Shown one piece after another: positions 16,081-25,212 of a DNA stretch of 64,000 bases. Each line of letters starts with the position of its first letter. The first letter of the stretch is position 1. This DNA comes from Oscillospiraceae bacterium (GTDB lineage: Bacteria > Bacillota_A > Clostridia > Oscillospirales > Oscillospiraceae). The notes beneath the pieces are model-generated. The model made no database searches, was not told where the DNA came from, and saw nothing but the letters and a program-made list of their open reading frames with translations. The stretch lies in NCBI GenBank assembly GCA_017549325.1, contig JAFYVA010000044.1, forward strand, positions 1 through 64,000. Direction: 5' to 3'. Made by a program: the position numbers and the translations under genes.

Positions 16081-17091
16081 TTACTTGTTGATGCCCAGCA
16101 CCACTTCCGCGATCTGGATGGCGTTGGTGGCGGCACCCTTGCGCACCTGATCGCCGCAGCACCACAGGTTGAGGCCGCGGTCATCGGTGAGATCGTCGCG
16201 GATGCGGCCGACAAACACGATGTCCTGATCGGAGGTCTCCAGCGGCATGGGATAGCGCTTGGCGGCAAGATCGTCCACCAATTTGCAGCCTGCAGCCCCG
16301 GCGATGGCCTCGCGGGCAGCGGCTACGCTGATCTTCTCCTTGGTGCGTACCACGATGGACACGCTGTGGCTGCGGACGACGGGCACACGGACGCAGGTGC
16401 AGCTGACCTTCAGCTCCGGCAGGTGCAAAATCTTGCGACCCTCGTTCTGCATCTTCATCTCCTCGGAGGTGTAGCCCTCAAATGCCTCGCCGCCGATCTG
16501 GGGGATTACGTTGTAGGCGATCTGATACTGGAACACCTTGGGATCGTAGACCTCGCCCTTCTGCAGGGCATCCACCTCTGCCATCAGCTCACGGGGGCCC
16601 TCGGCACCTGCGCCGCTGACCGCCTGATAGGACGAGGCGACGATGGCCTCAATGGGGGAGAGCTGATTGAGGGCGTTGATGGCCACCAGAGAGACGATGG
16701 TGGTGCAGTTGGGGTTGGAGATAATGCCCTTGTGCCATGCCACATCCTCGGGGTTGATCTCGGGGATGACAAGGGGTACGTCGTCGCGGAGACGGAAGGC
16801 GCTGGAGTTGTCCACAAACACGGCTCCGGCCTTGACGATCGCGGGAGCATAACGCTCGGCAATATCGTTCTCCGCAGCGCCCAGCACCAGATCGAGGCCC
16901 TCGAAAGCGTCATCGGACACGGCCACGACCTCGACCTCTCCGCCGGCGAAGGGTAATTTCTTACCTGCGCTGCGCGCACTGGCGATGGGGCGCAGCTCGC
17001 TGATGGGGAAGTTGCGCTCCACCAGAATTTTCATCATTTCCTGACCCACGGCACCGGTGGCGCCAAGGATACCGATCTTATATTGTTTCAT
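16081..17091 (-). CDS. asd: Aspartate-semialdehyde dehydrogenase
   Basis: The enzyme reduces aspartyl phosphate to aspartate semialdehyde for lysine, threonine and methionine synthesis. The 336-residue protein has the NADP-binding 'ILGATGAVGQEMM', the catalytic Cys in 'SNPNCTTIVSL' and the catalytic His in 'VPVVRSHSVSIVV'. The ATG at 17091 (two bases after the lysC stop) has AGGAGA about 10 bases upstream; an in-frame TTG at 17097 is less likely. It is the second gene of the lysC-asd operon, giving consecutive pathway steps. Confidence 0.96.
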   Translation of the reverse strand: MKQYKIGILGATGAVGQEMMKILVERNFPISELRPIASARSAGKKLPFAGGEVEVVAVSDDAFEGLDLVLGAAENDIAERYAPAIVKAGAVFVDNSSAFRLRDDVPLVIPEINPEDVAWHKGIISNPNCTTIVSLVAINALNQLSPIEAIVASSYQAVSGAGAEGPRELMAEVDALQKGEVYDPKVFQYQIAYNVIPQIGGEAFEGYTSEEMKMQNEGRKILHLPELKVSCTCVRVPVVRSHSVSIVVRTKEKISVAAAREAIAGAAGCKLVDDLAAKRYPMPLETSDQDIVFVGRIRDDLTDDRGLNLWCCGDQVRKGAATNAIQIAEVVLGINK

Positions 17092-17093
17092 GG

Positions 17094-18416
17094 TCAAATG
17101 TTCTCCTTTACAAAGCTGTCATACAGCACGCAGATGGCTTGCTGGAAGTCCTTTTCCTCAATGCCCACGATGATGTTCAACTCCTCGGGGCCCTGTGTAA
17201 TCATGCGGATGTTCACGCCGTGTTCGCCCAGCTTGGCAAAGATCTTGCCGGATACGCCGGGGCGGTAGGCCATCTTACGGCCGACGGCGGCCACCACGGC
17301 GATGTGCTCCGTGACCTTGATGCTGTCGGGTACGATCTCCTGCTGGATTTCGCCCAGAATGGTGTACAGGCGGGGCGCGGCCTTTTCGGCAGAGACCACC
17401 AGCGAGATGATGTCAATGCCGGAAGGGGCGTACTCCACATTGATGCCGTGCTTGGCCAGAATGGTGTACACCTTCAGCAGCGTTCCCGGCTCGGAGGACA
17501 TACCGCTCTTGCAGATGGTGATGATGGAGTATCCCTTCTTGCCGGCGATACCGGTGATGAAGGTTTCGTCGGCCTCCTCGTCCTCGATGGCGCTGAGGAT
17601 CATGGTGCCGGGATTGTCCGGCTCGTTGGTATTGCGGATATTCAGGGGGATGTTCTTCTCGCGGACGGGGAACACCGTGCCCTCGTGGAGCACCTGCGCG
17701 CCCAGATAGCTCAGCTCGCGCAGCTCGCTGTAGGTGACGCGGCGAATGGGAGCGGGGTCGGTCACGATACGGGGATCGGCCATGAGAATGCCGGATACAT
17801 CGGTCCAGTTTTCGTACACATCTGCATCCAGTGCCGCAGCGGCCAGTGCGCCGGTGATGTCGCTGCCGCCGCGGGTAAAGGTGGCCACACGGCCATCGGG
17901 CATCACGCCGTAGAAACCGGGGATCACCACCTTCTGCCCCTCGGCTGCCTGACGGAGAGCGGCGTAGGAAGCTTCCTGATCCACGGTTCCGTCCAGATTG
18001 AACTTCAGCCACAGCGCCGCATCGAGGAATGTCCAGCCCAAATAGGCAGCCATCAGCTTGGCGGCAAAGTATTCGCCACGGGAGGCCACGTAGTCCTTAT
18101 CCACGCCGTCGCAGAGCTTGCGCCAGAGCTTATCAAAATCGGCGCTGAGATCGATCTCAAGGCCGCAGTCCCGGGCGATGCCCTCGTAGCGCTCGCGGAT
18201 CATGGAGAAGATGTTCTCGCAGGAGACACCGTACTGCACGTGGGCGTGGCACAGGTAGAGAAGGTCGGTGACCTTGTGGTCATCCTTATGCCGCTTGCCC
18301 GGTGCGCTGACCACCACCACGCGGCGGCTGTCATCGCTGTCCACGATCCCCTTTATCTTGGCAAACTGTGCGGCGTCCGCCATGGACGAGCCGCCGAATT
18401 TTAATACTTTCAGCAT
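17094..18416 (-). CDS. lysC: Aspartate kinase
   Basis: The enzyme phosphorylates aspartate, the first step to lysine, threonine and methionine. The 440-residue protein has the 'KFGGSSMADAAQF' start, substrate motif 'FTRGGSDITGA' and two C-terminal ACT domains (about 300-440), where end-product inhibition normally acts. The ATG at 18416 has GAGGA 8 bases upstream; 21 extra in-frame codons upstream lack a site. It is divergent from thrC-thrB, so both arms of the pathway start from the same 192-base intergenic region. No T-box or lysine riboswitch fits in that short leader. Confidence 0.95.
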   Translation of the reverse strand: MLKVLKFGGSSMADAAQFAKIKGIVDSDDSRRVVVVSAPGKRHKDDHKVTDLLYLCHAHVQYGVSCENIFSMIRERYEGIARDCGLEIDLSADFDKLWRKLCDGVDKDYVASRGEYFAAKLMAAYLGWTFLDAALWLKFNLDGTVDQEASYAALRQAAEGQKVVIPGFYGVMPDGRVATFTRGGSDITGALAAAALDADVYENWTDVSGILMADPRIVTDPAPIRRVTYSELRELSYLGAQVLHEGTVFPVREKNIPLNIRNTNEPDNPGTMILSAIEDEEADETFITGIAGKKGYSIITICKSGMSSEPGTLLKVYTILAKHGINVEYAPSGIDIISLVVSAEKAAPRLYTILGEIQQEIVPDSIKVTEHIAVVAAVGRKMAYRPGVSGKIFAKLGEHGVNIRMITQGPEELNIIVGIEEKDFQQAICVLYDSFVKENI

Positions 18417-18511
18417 GGAAAATTGTCCTCGTTTCCTTATTAAGATATATCTGCTCTGCGGCAGAATGCCCAAAGACAAAACAGTGTAGAATGTCGTCGA
18501 GCAAAAAACAC

Positions 18512-18540
18512 TTGACTTTTTACGAGAAACAATATATCAT
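18512..18540 (+). promoter_or_regulatory. Promoter of thrC-thrB
   Basis: TTGACT (18512-18517), 17-base spacer, TATCAT (18535-18540). The lysC promoter on the other strand is not obvious. Confidence 0.7.
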
Positions 18541-18608
18541 AGCCAAAGTAAAAATGCAACCCCTAAATCGAAAAAATTCCACCGAGGGAGAACGAAAGGA
18601 CATCACAC

Positions 18609-20102
18609 ATGGACTATCGCAGTACGAGAAATGCAAATATCCGTGCCACGGCAGCGGAGGCCATCCTGCAGGGATTGGCCAGCGATGGCGGATTATATAG
18701 TATGGACAGCCTCTCGGGGCTGGATTTTGACTGGCGTGCAGTGCTGGACTGTGACACACTGACCACCGCCCGCGAGGTGCTCTCGGCGCTGTTGCCGGGA
18801 TTTGGCAGGGAGGAGCTGGAGGAGTTGCTCCACGCCGCCTATGACGGCAAGTTTGAAACCGAGGAATTGACGCCCACCGTGGCGGTGGGCGAGGATGCGG
18901 TGCTGGAACTGTTCCGCGGCCCCACTTCGGCGTTTAAGGATGTGGCTCTGCAGATGCTGCCTCAGCTGATGAGCCGCGCCCGTGAAAAGTGCGGTGTGAC
19001 AGATCAGATCATGATCCTCACCGCCACCAGCGGCGACACCGGCAAGGCGGCCATGGAGGGTTTCCGCGATGTCCCCGGTACGGGCATTATCGTGTTCTAT
19101 CCCCACGGCGGCGTCAGCGCCGTGCAGCATCTCCAGATGGCCACGCAGGAGGGCGGCAACGTCTATGTCTGCGCCGTGGAGGGCAACTTCGACGATGCCC
19201 AGACCGGCGTGAAGAATATCTTCGCCGCCGTGGAGAAGGACGATCTTCTCAAGGACAGCGGCGTGCGTCTGTCCTCTGCCAACTCCATCAATATCGGCCG
19301 TCTGGCCCCGCAGGTGGTATATTACTTCCGCGCCTACGCCGCGCTGGTAAAGTCCGGACGCATCGCGGTGGGCGATAAGGTGGATTTCTCCGTTCCCACC
19401 GGCAACTTTGGCGACATCCTCGCCGGATACTTTGCCCGGGAAATGGGTCTGCCTGTGGGACGCCTCATCTGCGCTTCCAATGCCAACAATGTGCTGACGG
19501 ATTTCCTTACCACGGGCCGCTATGACCGCAACCGCCCCTTCTATAAGACGGCGTCCCCCTCCATGGACATTCTGGTATCCAGTAATCTGGAGCGGTTGTT
19601 GTTCCTGATGAGTGGCGACGGCGAGATGGTGGCATCGCTGATGCAGCAGCTGAAGGAAACGGGCGTATACGAAGTGAGCGCAGCGCTGAAAGAGAAGATC
19701 GCGGAGGTCTTTTGGGGCGGCTGCTGTGACGATGAGGGCACCAAGGCTGCCATCGGTGAGATTTACAGCAAGTACGGCTATCTTGCCGATACCCATACGG
19801 CGGTGGCATGGCAGGTGGCACAGGAGTACAAGGCGGCCTGCCCCGACCACGCACCGGTGGTGATCCTCTCCACCGCCTCTCCCTACAAGTTCCCCGTTGC
19901 TGTGTGGGAGGGACTCGGCGAGGCGGCAGGCGAGGACGAGTTCGCGCTCATGGAGGCATTATCCGCCAAGAGCGGCGTTGCCGTTCCCGGTAATCTGCAG
20001 GGTCTGCAGGACAAGGAGATCCGTCACCGTGATGTGATCGCCAAGGAGGATATGCTCGGCTTCGTGCTGGGTAAGATCAAGGAGGACGCATGGAAAAAGT
20101 AA
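18609..20102 (+). CDS. thrC: Threonine synthase
   Basis: This PLP enzyme converts O-phosphohomoserine to threonine. The 497-residue protein has 'YRSTRNANIRATAAEAILQGLASDGGLY' features at the start, the PLP-binding Lys in 'GPTSAFKDVALQ' and the phosphate loop 'TATSGDTGKAAMEG'. The length fits the long ThrC class. AAAGGA lies about 9 bases before the ATG. It overlaps thrB by 13 bases, so the last two steps of threonine synthesis are co-translated. Homoserine dehydrogenase is not in the window. Confidence 0.96.
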   Translation: MDYRSTRNANIRATAAEAILQGLASDGGLYSMDSLSGLDFDWRAVLDCDTLTTAREVLSALLPGFGREELEELLHAAYDGKFETEELTPTVAVGEDAVLELFRGPTSAFKDVALQMLPQLMSRAREKCGVTDQIMILTATSGDTGKAAMEGFRDVPGTGIIVFYPHGGVSAVQHLQMATQEGGNVYVCAVEGNFDDAQTGVKNIFAAVEKDDLLKDSGVRLSSANSINIGRLAPQVVYYFRAYAALVKSGRIAVGDKVDFSVPTGNFGDILAGYFAREMGLPVGRLICASNANNVLTDFLTTGRYDRNRPFYKTASPSMDILVSSNLERLLFLMSGDGEMVASLMQQLKETGVYEVSAALKEKIAEVFWGGCCDDEGTKAAIGEIYSKYGYLADTHTAVAWQVAQEYKAACPDHAPVVILSTASPYKFPVAVWEGLGEAAGEDEFALMEALSAKSGVAVPGNLQGLQDKEIRHRDVIAKEDMLGFVLGKIKEDAWKK

Positions 20103-20974
20103 CCGTTCGCGTGCCCGCCACCACCGCCAATTTGGCGGCGGGATTTGATGTGTTGGGCTGTGCGCTGGGACTTTATAACAAGCTCAGCTTTACGCCTGCC
20201 GATACGCTGTGCATTTCCGGTTGCCCGGAGGAGTTCCGCAACGAGGAGAATCTGGCCTATGTGGCCTATGCCGCCGTGTGGAAACATCTGAAAAAAGAAG
20301 TGCCCCCTGTGCACATCCACATTGAGGCCGATGTGCCCGTGTGCCGCGGCCTCGGCTCCTCGGCGGCGCTGATCGCAGGTGGTGCCATGGCGGCCAACAT
20401 TATGGCCGGCTCCCCCTGTAGCCGCGAAGAACTGCTGGCCATTACCACCGTTATCGAGGGACACCCCGATAACCTGGCCCCCGCCCTGCTGGGCGGTCTT
20501 ACCGCCTCCATGATGGATGGGGAGAAGGTCTACTCCGTCAGCTACCAGCCCCATGCGCAGCTGCGCTTTGTGGCGCTGTCGCCGGATTTCCCCCTGTCCA
20601 CCCACGAGGCGCGCTCCGTGCTGCCCAAATCGGTGCCCTATGCCGATGCCGTGCGTAACGGCGGATATCTGGCCGTATTGCTGCGTGCGCTGGAGCAGGG
20701 CGACGAGGAGCTGATCTCCGTCGCGCTCCACGACCACCTCCACCAGCCCTACCGCCGCAAGCTGATCCACGAGTTCGACGCGGTGGAAAAACTGGCCAAC
20801 AAGAATGGCTGCCATGCGCTTTGCGTCAGCGGTGCCGGCCCCACGCTCCTGTGCATCACCCGCGATCCGGCCTTTGCCGAGAAGATGCGGGAGGATGTGA
20901 AGGGTCTCAAGCGCGGCTGGGTAGTGCGGGATCTTCCCGTGGACTACCAGGGCGTTGTCAGACTGTATGAATAA
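20090..20974 (+). CDS. thrB: Homoserine kinase
   Basis: This GHMP-family kinase makes O-phosphohomoserine, the substrate of the threonine synthase encoded just upstream. The 294-residue protein has the N-terminal 'VRVPATTANLAAGFDVLG', the ATP loop 'VPVCRGLGSSAALIAGG' and the C-terminal 'ALCVSGAGPTLLCI'. Its start lies inside the end of thrC, and a terminator follows the stop directly. Confidence 0.96.
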   Translation: MEKVTVRVPATTANLAAGFDVLGCALGLYNKLSFTPADTLCISGCPEEFRNEENLAYVAYAAVWKHLKKEVPPVHIHIEADVPVCRGLGSSAALIAGGAMAANIMAGSPCSREELLAITTVIEGHPDNLAPALLGGLTASMMDGEKVYSVSYQPHAQLRFVALSPDFPLSTHEARSVLPKSVPYADAVRNGGYLAVLLRALEQGDEELISVALHDHLHQPYRRKLIHEFDAVEKLANKNGCHALCVSGAGPTLLCITRDPAFAEKMREDVKGLKRGWVVRDLPVDYQGVVRLYE

Positions 20975-21009
20975 GAAAAAAAGAACCACCCACGGGTGGT
21001 TCTTTTTTT
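20975..21009. terminator. Bidirectional terminator
   Basis: AAAAGAACCACCC-AC-GGGTGGTTCTTTT hairpin between thrB and the convergent M23 gene. Confidence 0.88.
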
Positions 21010-21653
21010 CAGCGCACATATTCCTGCGGATCGATGAGCGTGCCGTCTTTTGCCACGGCGAAGTGGAGATGGGGCCCCATATCCGCCTCGGCGGCAGCGG
21101 TGCCCACATAGCCGATGATATCTCCGGCAAAGACCTGCTGCCCCTCACTGATGGGGGGATCGCTGCGGAGGCTGCTGTAGTAGGTGACATAGCCGCCGCT
21201 ATGGGCGATGGTGACGGTGGTACCCATCAGTTCGTCCCGGGTAACGGTCTGCACCGTACCGCCTGCGGCGGTTTTGACGGCATCGCCGTCGGCGGCCTGA
21301 ATGTCGAGACCGTCGTGGGTGCGCCAGTCACCCATCGTTTCGTCATAGAGCAGCTCGTTCATGCTGAAGACCGTCACCGTGGTGCCGTCCAGCGGGGAGA
21401 TCACCTGCGGCAGCAGTTCTGCCGGTTCCTCCACGGGCGGCTCAGCCTCCACCGGCTCCTCCTGCAGCACCGGCAGGTTGGGGGGCAGCGTGGTGATGGG
21501 TGAGGGTGTTGTGTCCTCCACCTCCTGGTTGCTGCCTGCCTCCTGGGCAGGGGGCGCTTCGCGGCCCAAAGTCAGCGCCCCGGCCGTCACAGCGCCCACC
21601 AGGCACAGGGCCAGCACAATGTAAACACCGCGGCGATTTGCAAAAAATCCCAT
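21009..21653 (-). CDS. M23-family LytM-domain protein, SpoIIQ-like
   Basis: The 214-residue protein has one N-terminal membrane helix (about 10-28), a Pro/Glu-rich linker (about 35-90) and a LytM domain (about 95-214). The domain keeps zinc ligands 'HDGLD' and the 'GPHLHFAV' pair. Clostridial SpoIIQ, part of the forespore-mother cell channel, has the same layout and often keeps these ligands. The ATG at 21653 has AAGGAG 6 bases upstream. No sporulation neighbours confirm this, so a general murein hydrolase or cell-division LytM factor remains possible. Confidence 0.75.
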   Translation of the reverse strand: MGFFANRRGVYIVLALCLVGAVTAGALTLGREAPPAQEAGSNQEVEDTTPSPITTLPPNLPVLQEEPVEAEPPVEEPAELLPQVISPLDGTTVTVFSMNELLYDETMGDWRTHDGLDIQAADGDAVKTAAGGTVQTVTRDELMGTTVTIAHSGGYVTYYSSLRSDPPISEGQQVFAGDIIGYVGTAAAEADMGPHLHFAVAKDGTLIDPQEYVR

Positions 21654-21691
21654 AACGATTCTCCTTCCTGCAAAGAAACAGATTGCAAAGA

Positions 21692-21739
21692 AAAAATAAC
21701 CTCTGCGTAGCCCTAGTGTGGCCACGCGGAGGTTATTTT
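21692..21739 (-). terminator. Terminator of gpsA
   Basis: AAAATAACCTC pairs with GAGGTTATTTT, with inner paired GCGT/ACGC, 25 bases after the gpsA stop, ending in a T run on the minus strand. Confidence 0.75.
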
Positions 21740-21764
21740 ATACAGTTGTTGGAAGTTTTTTGCG

Positions 21765-22724
21765 TTAATCCCACTCGCCCTTTAAATCGCGGTTTTTCAG
21801 ATTCATAATCGCCTCGCGGGGATCGGCGTGTTCATAAAGGATATCGTGCACCACCTGTGCGATGGGAAGCTCCACGCCGTACTGTCGGCTCAGCTTCAGC
21901 AGCGCCTCCACGGTATAATAGCCCTCGGCCAGCTTATCGAAGGGTTTGCCCTCCACAAAGCACTGGCCGAAGCGGCGGTTGTGGCTGTAAGGGGAAAAGA
22001 CGGTGGCTTCGTAATCGCCCAAATGGCACAGCCCGTAGACGGACAGCTCGTTGCCGCCCATGGCGCAGATCAGACGGCCTACCTCGCGGGTGCCGCGGCT
22101 CATGAGGGCGCCCTTCAGCGTAGAGAGGCCCAATCCGTCCAGAAATCCGGCGGCGATGCCCACCACATTCTTGGCGGCGGCACCTACCTCGTTGCCCAGC
22201 AGATCGTTTCCGTAATAAAAGCGGATCAGCTCGCCGGAGAAGGCCTCGATCAGCCGGTCACGGACGGCGCTCTCGTCGCTGTCGATGACCATGCAGTTGG
22301 GGATGCCGTTGTAGAACTCCTGCACATGGCCCGGACCCAGCCATACGGCCACATGGCAGCTTGCGGGGAGGCTTTCTCTGGCGATCTGAGAGAGGCGGCG
22401 GCCGGTGCCCATCTCCAGACCCTTCATGCACAAAACAAAGGTCTTGCCCTCGATATGAAGGGGCTTGAGTTCCTCCATCAGCGCTTGCAGACCCTGTGCG
22501 CCAATGGAGATGATAACCGTATCCGCCTTTTCCACACAGCCAAGATCATAGGTGAGGTCTACCGACTCGGGGAGCTTGAGAAGATCGTTCTCCCGTGTGG
22601 ACATAAAGCGCTCCATCCGTGCGCTGCCGCGGCGGCCGTAGAGGGTCAGAGCGTGACCCAGCGAATCCAGATACCATGTGATAAGGGAACCCCAGCGCCC
22701 GCAACCGATGACAGCAATGTTCAT
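21765..22724 (-). CDS. gpsA: Glycerol-3-phosphate dehydrogenase [NAD(P)+]
   Basis: The enzyme reduces dihydroxyacetone phosphate to sn-glycerol 3-phosphate for phospholipid synthesis. The 319-residue protein has the Rossmann motif 'AVIGCGRWGS', the catalytic region 'GNEVGAAAKNVVGIAAGFLDGL' and 'RGTREVGRLICAMGG'. The ATG at 22724 has GGAGG at 9 bases; upstream codons run into the gpmI terminator. It sits downstream of the glycolysis genes but is separated by that terminator. Triose phosphate from the neighbouring tpiA supplies its substrate. Confidence 0.93.
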   Translation of the reverse strand: MNIAVIGCGRWGSLITWYLDSLGHALTLYGRRGSARMERFMSTRENDLLKLPESVDLTYDLGCVEKADTVIISIGAQGLQALMEELKPLHIEGKTFVLCMKGLEMGTGRRLSQIARESLPASCHVAVWLGPGHVQEFYNGIPNCMVIDSDESAVRDRLIEAFSGELIRFYYGNDLLGNEVGAAAKNVVGIAAGFLDGLGLSTLKGALMSRGTREVGRLICAMGGNELSVYGLCHLGDYEATVFSPYSHNRRFGQCFVEGKPFDKLAEGYYTVEALLKLSRQYGVELPIAQVVHDILYEHADPREAIMNLKNRDLKGEWD

Positions 22725-22750
22725 TTTCCACGTCCTCCTAGAGAAAAAAT

Positions 22751-22785
22751 ACACTCTCCGCCGATAACACATCTGCGGAGAGTGT
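22751..22785 (-). terminator. Terminator of the glycolysis operon
   Basis: ACACTCTCCGC pairs with GCGGAGAGTGT over a 13-base loop and is followed on the minus strand by ATTTTTT, between gpmI and gpsA. Confidence 0.85.
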
Positions 22786-22817
22786 AACATAAATTTTGGG
22801 AAATGAAAAGAAAACTT

Positions 22818-24329
22818 TTAGTGAACGATCAGACTCTGACCATCCATTTCCTCGGGGCAGGCCAGGCCCAGCACATCCAGAATGGTGGGTGCGATATCGG
22901 CCAGACGGCCGGGACGCAGCTCGCTGCCGGCACCGCAGAGGATAAAGGGCACCAGGTTGGTGGTGTGGGCAGTCATGGGAGAACCGTCGGCCTCGGCCAT
23001 CTGCTCGGCGTTGCCGTGGTCAGCGGTGACCATGGCGATACCGCCCATAGACAAAGTGGCGTCCACCACGCGGCCCACGCAGGTATCCACGGTCTCCACC
23101 GCCTTGACAGCGGCTTCCATGACACCGGTGTGACCCACCATGTCGCAGTTGGCGAAGTTGAGGATGATGACGTCATACTCGCCGGACTGGATGCGCTCGA
23201 CGCACTTGTCGCAGACCTCGATGGCGCTCATCTCGGGCTGGAGATCGTAGGTAGCCACCTTGGGGGATGCCACCAGCACGCGATCCTCGCCGGGATACTG
23301 CATCTCCACGCCGCCGTTGAAGAAGAAGGTGACATGGGCATACTTCTCCGTCTCGGCGATGCGCAGCTGGGTCATACCCATGGCGCTGAGGTACTCGCCC
23401 AGACCGTTCTTGACGAACTCGCGGGGCCATGCCACCAGCACGTTGGGCATGGTGGCGTCGTACTCGGTGTTGCACACGAAGGTCAGGGAGAAGAACTCGC
23501 GGGCGAAGCCGTCGAAGTCCTCATCCACGAAGCAGCGGGTGATCTCACGGGCGCGGTCGGGACGGAAGTTGTAGAAAATGACGCTGTCATTGTCGCTGAC
23601 CATACCGTCGCGGTCGCAGACCACGGGCTCGACGAACTCGTCGGTGATACCGTCGGCATAGGACTGTGCCACGGCATCCACGGGATCGGCATTCTGCACA
23701 CCCTCGCCGTAGACCATCGCGTCATAGGCCTGCTGCACGCGCTCCCAGCGCTTGTCGCGGTCCATGGCATAGTAACGGCCCATCACCGTGGCGATCTTAC
23801 CGACGCCCAGCTCGGCGCACTTGCTCTGCAGACGCTCCACAAAGCCCTTGCCGGAGGTGGGGGAGACGTCGCGGCCGTCCAGGAAGCAGTGGACAAAGAC
23901 CTTGGTCAGACCCTTGCGCTTGGCCATCTCCAGCAGAGCAAACAGATGCTCGATGTGGGAGTGGACACCGCCGTCGGACAGCAGACCGAACAGGTGCAGG
24001 CTGCTGTTCTTCTCCAGACAGTCATCCATCGCTTTGTTGTAAGCGGGAACCTGGAAGAAGGTGCCGTTCTCAATAGACAGAGAGATGCGGGGCAGATCCT
24101 GGAACACCACGCGGCCACCGCCGATGTTGGTGTGACCCACCTCACTGTTGCCCATCTGGCCGTCAGGCAGACCCACGTCGAGGCCGCTGGCGCTGAGGGT
24201 GGTGTGAGCGTGCTCGGCAAAGAGGCGATCCATCACGGGAGTGTTGGCCACGGACACGGCGTTGTTTGCGCCGGCAGTGGCCATGCCGAAACCGTCCATA
24301 ATAATCAGGGTAGTCGGCGTTTTACTCAT
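22818..24329 (-). CDS. gpmI: 2,3-bisphosphoglycerate-independent phosphoglycerate mutase
   Basis: The enzyme interconverts 3- and 2-phosphoglycerate through a phosphoserine intermediate with two manganese ions. The 503-residue protein has the catalytic serine in 'GQMGNSEVGHTNIG', metal motifs 'IIMDGFG' and 'TADHGNAEQM', and the substrate-binding 'RDVSPTSG'. AAAGGAG lies before the ATG. It is the last gene of trmL-pgk-tpiA-gpmI; gap and eno are elsewhere. Confidence 0.97.
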   Translation of the reverse strand: MSKTPTTLIIMDGFGMATAGANNAVSVANTPVMDRLFAEHAHTTLSASGLDVGLPDGQMGNSEVGHTNIGGGRVVFQDLPRISLSIENGTFFQVPAYNKAMDDCLEKNSSLHLFGLLSDGGVHSHIEHLFALLEMAKRKGLTKVFVHCFLDGRDVSPTSGKGFVERLQSKCAELGVGKIATVMGRYYAMDRDKRWERVQQAYDAMVYGEGVQNADPVDAVAQSYADGITDEFVEPVVCDRDGMVSDNDSVIFYNFRPDRAREITRCFVDEDFDGFAREFFSLTFVCNTEYDATMPNVLVAWPREFVKNGLGEYLSAMGMTQLRIAETEKYAHVTFFFNGGVEMQYPGEDRVLVASPKVATYDLQPEMSAIEVCDKCVERIQSGEYDVIILNFANCDMVGHTGVMEAAVKAVETVDTCVGRVVDATLSMGGIAMVTADHGNAEQMAEADGSPMTAHTTNLVPFILCGAGSELRPGRLADIAPTILDVLGLACPEEMDGQSLIVH

Positions 24330-24365
24330 AGTATTGTCGCTCCTTTCAAAAACAGGGGCACGGAA

Positions 24366-25139
24366 TTAGTCCTGGTTGGCAGCGTTGATGATGGCCACGA
24401 AGTCATCAGCCTTCAGGGCGGCGCCGCCGATCAGACCGCCGTCGATGTCGCTCTGAGCGAGCAGCTCAACAGCGTTGGAGGGCTTCATGGAACCACCGTA
24501 CTGGATGGTGACGCTGCGGGCCACGCGGGCGCCGTACAGCTGGCGGATGGTGGTGCGGATGGCGGTGCAGACCTCGGCAGCCTGCTCGGCGGTAGCGGTC
24601 TTGCCGGTGCCGATGGCCCAGATGGGCTCGTAGGCGATAATGCACTTGCGCAGCTTGTCAGCGCCCACATTGTACAGAGCGGACTTCACCTGCAGAGCGA
24701 TCAGCTCCATGGTGATGCCCATCTCACGCTGCTCCAGGCTCTCGCCCACGCAGATGATGGGGTGCAGGCCGGCCTCGAGAGCGGCGTGGACCTTCTTGTT
24801 GACGATGACGTCGGTCTCACCGAAGTACTGGCGACGCTCGGAGTGGCCCAGGATGACATACTTCACGCCCAGGTTCTTCAGCATATCGGCGGAAACCTCG
24901 CCGGTGAAAGCGCCGGAGGGCTCGAAGTACATGTTCTGAGCACCGATGGCAACGCGGGCATCCTTGAAAGCGCGCACGGCGGTGGAGATGTTCACGGCGG
25001 GGACACAAACCACGACCTCGCACCACTTGGTCTTGGGCATGATGGCCTTCAGATCCTCGGCGAACTTCTTGGTCTCGGTGGCGTTCTTGTTCATCTTCCA
25101 GTTACCGGCGATGACGGTCTTACGATATCTGCGATTCAT
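24366..25139 (-). CDS. tpiA: Triose-phosphate isomerase
   Basis: The enzyme interconverts glyceraldehyde 3-phosphate and dihydroxyacetone phosphate. The 257-residue protein has 'AGNWKMNKN' with the catalytic Lys, 'LGHSERRQYFGE' with the catalytic His, and 'AYEPIWAIGTGKTA' with the catalytic Glu of loop 6. GAGGAG lies about 12 bases before the ATG. It lies between pgk and gpmI, as in many Firmicutes. Confidence 0.97.
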   Translation of the reverse strand: MNRRYRKTVIAGNWKMNKNATETKKFAEDLKAIMPKTKWCEVVVCVPAVNISTAVRAFKDARVAIGAQNMYFEPSGAFTGEVSADMLKNLGVKYVILGHSERRQYFGETDVIVNKKVHAALEAGLHPIICVGESLEQREMGITMELIALQVKSALYNVGADKLRKCIIAYEPIWAIGTGKTATAEQAAEVCTAIRTTIRQLYGARVARSVTIQYGGSMKPSNAVELLAQSDIDGGLIGGAALKADDFVAIINAANQD

Positions 25140-25212
25140 AGTCTTTTTTACTCCTCTGAAATATATAATACTTTCGCGTTGAAATTAGAAAAAACGGTGG
25201 GAAGGTGATGGC

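Noticed and set aside
18417..18608. Lysine riboswitch or T-box between lysC and thrC
   Set aside because: The space is only 192 bases shared by two divergent starts. No T-box motif, lysine-riboswitch core or terminator-antiterminator pair is visible.
22803..25208. Open frame of 801 codons on the plus strand
   Set aside because: It runs antisense to gpmI and tpiA and reads as His/Gly/Val-rich noise.
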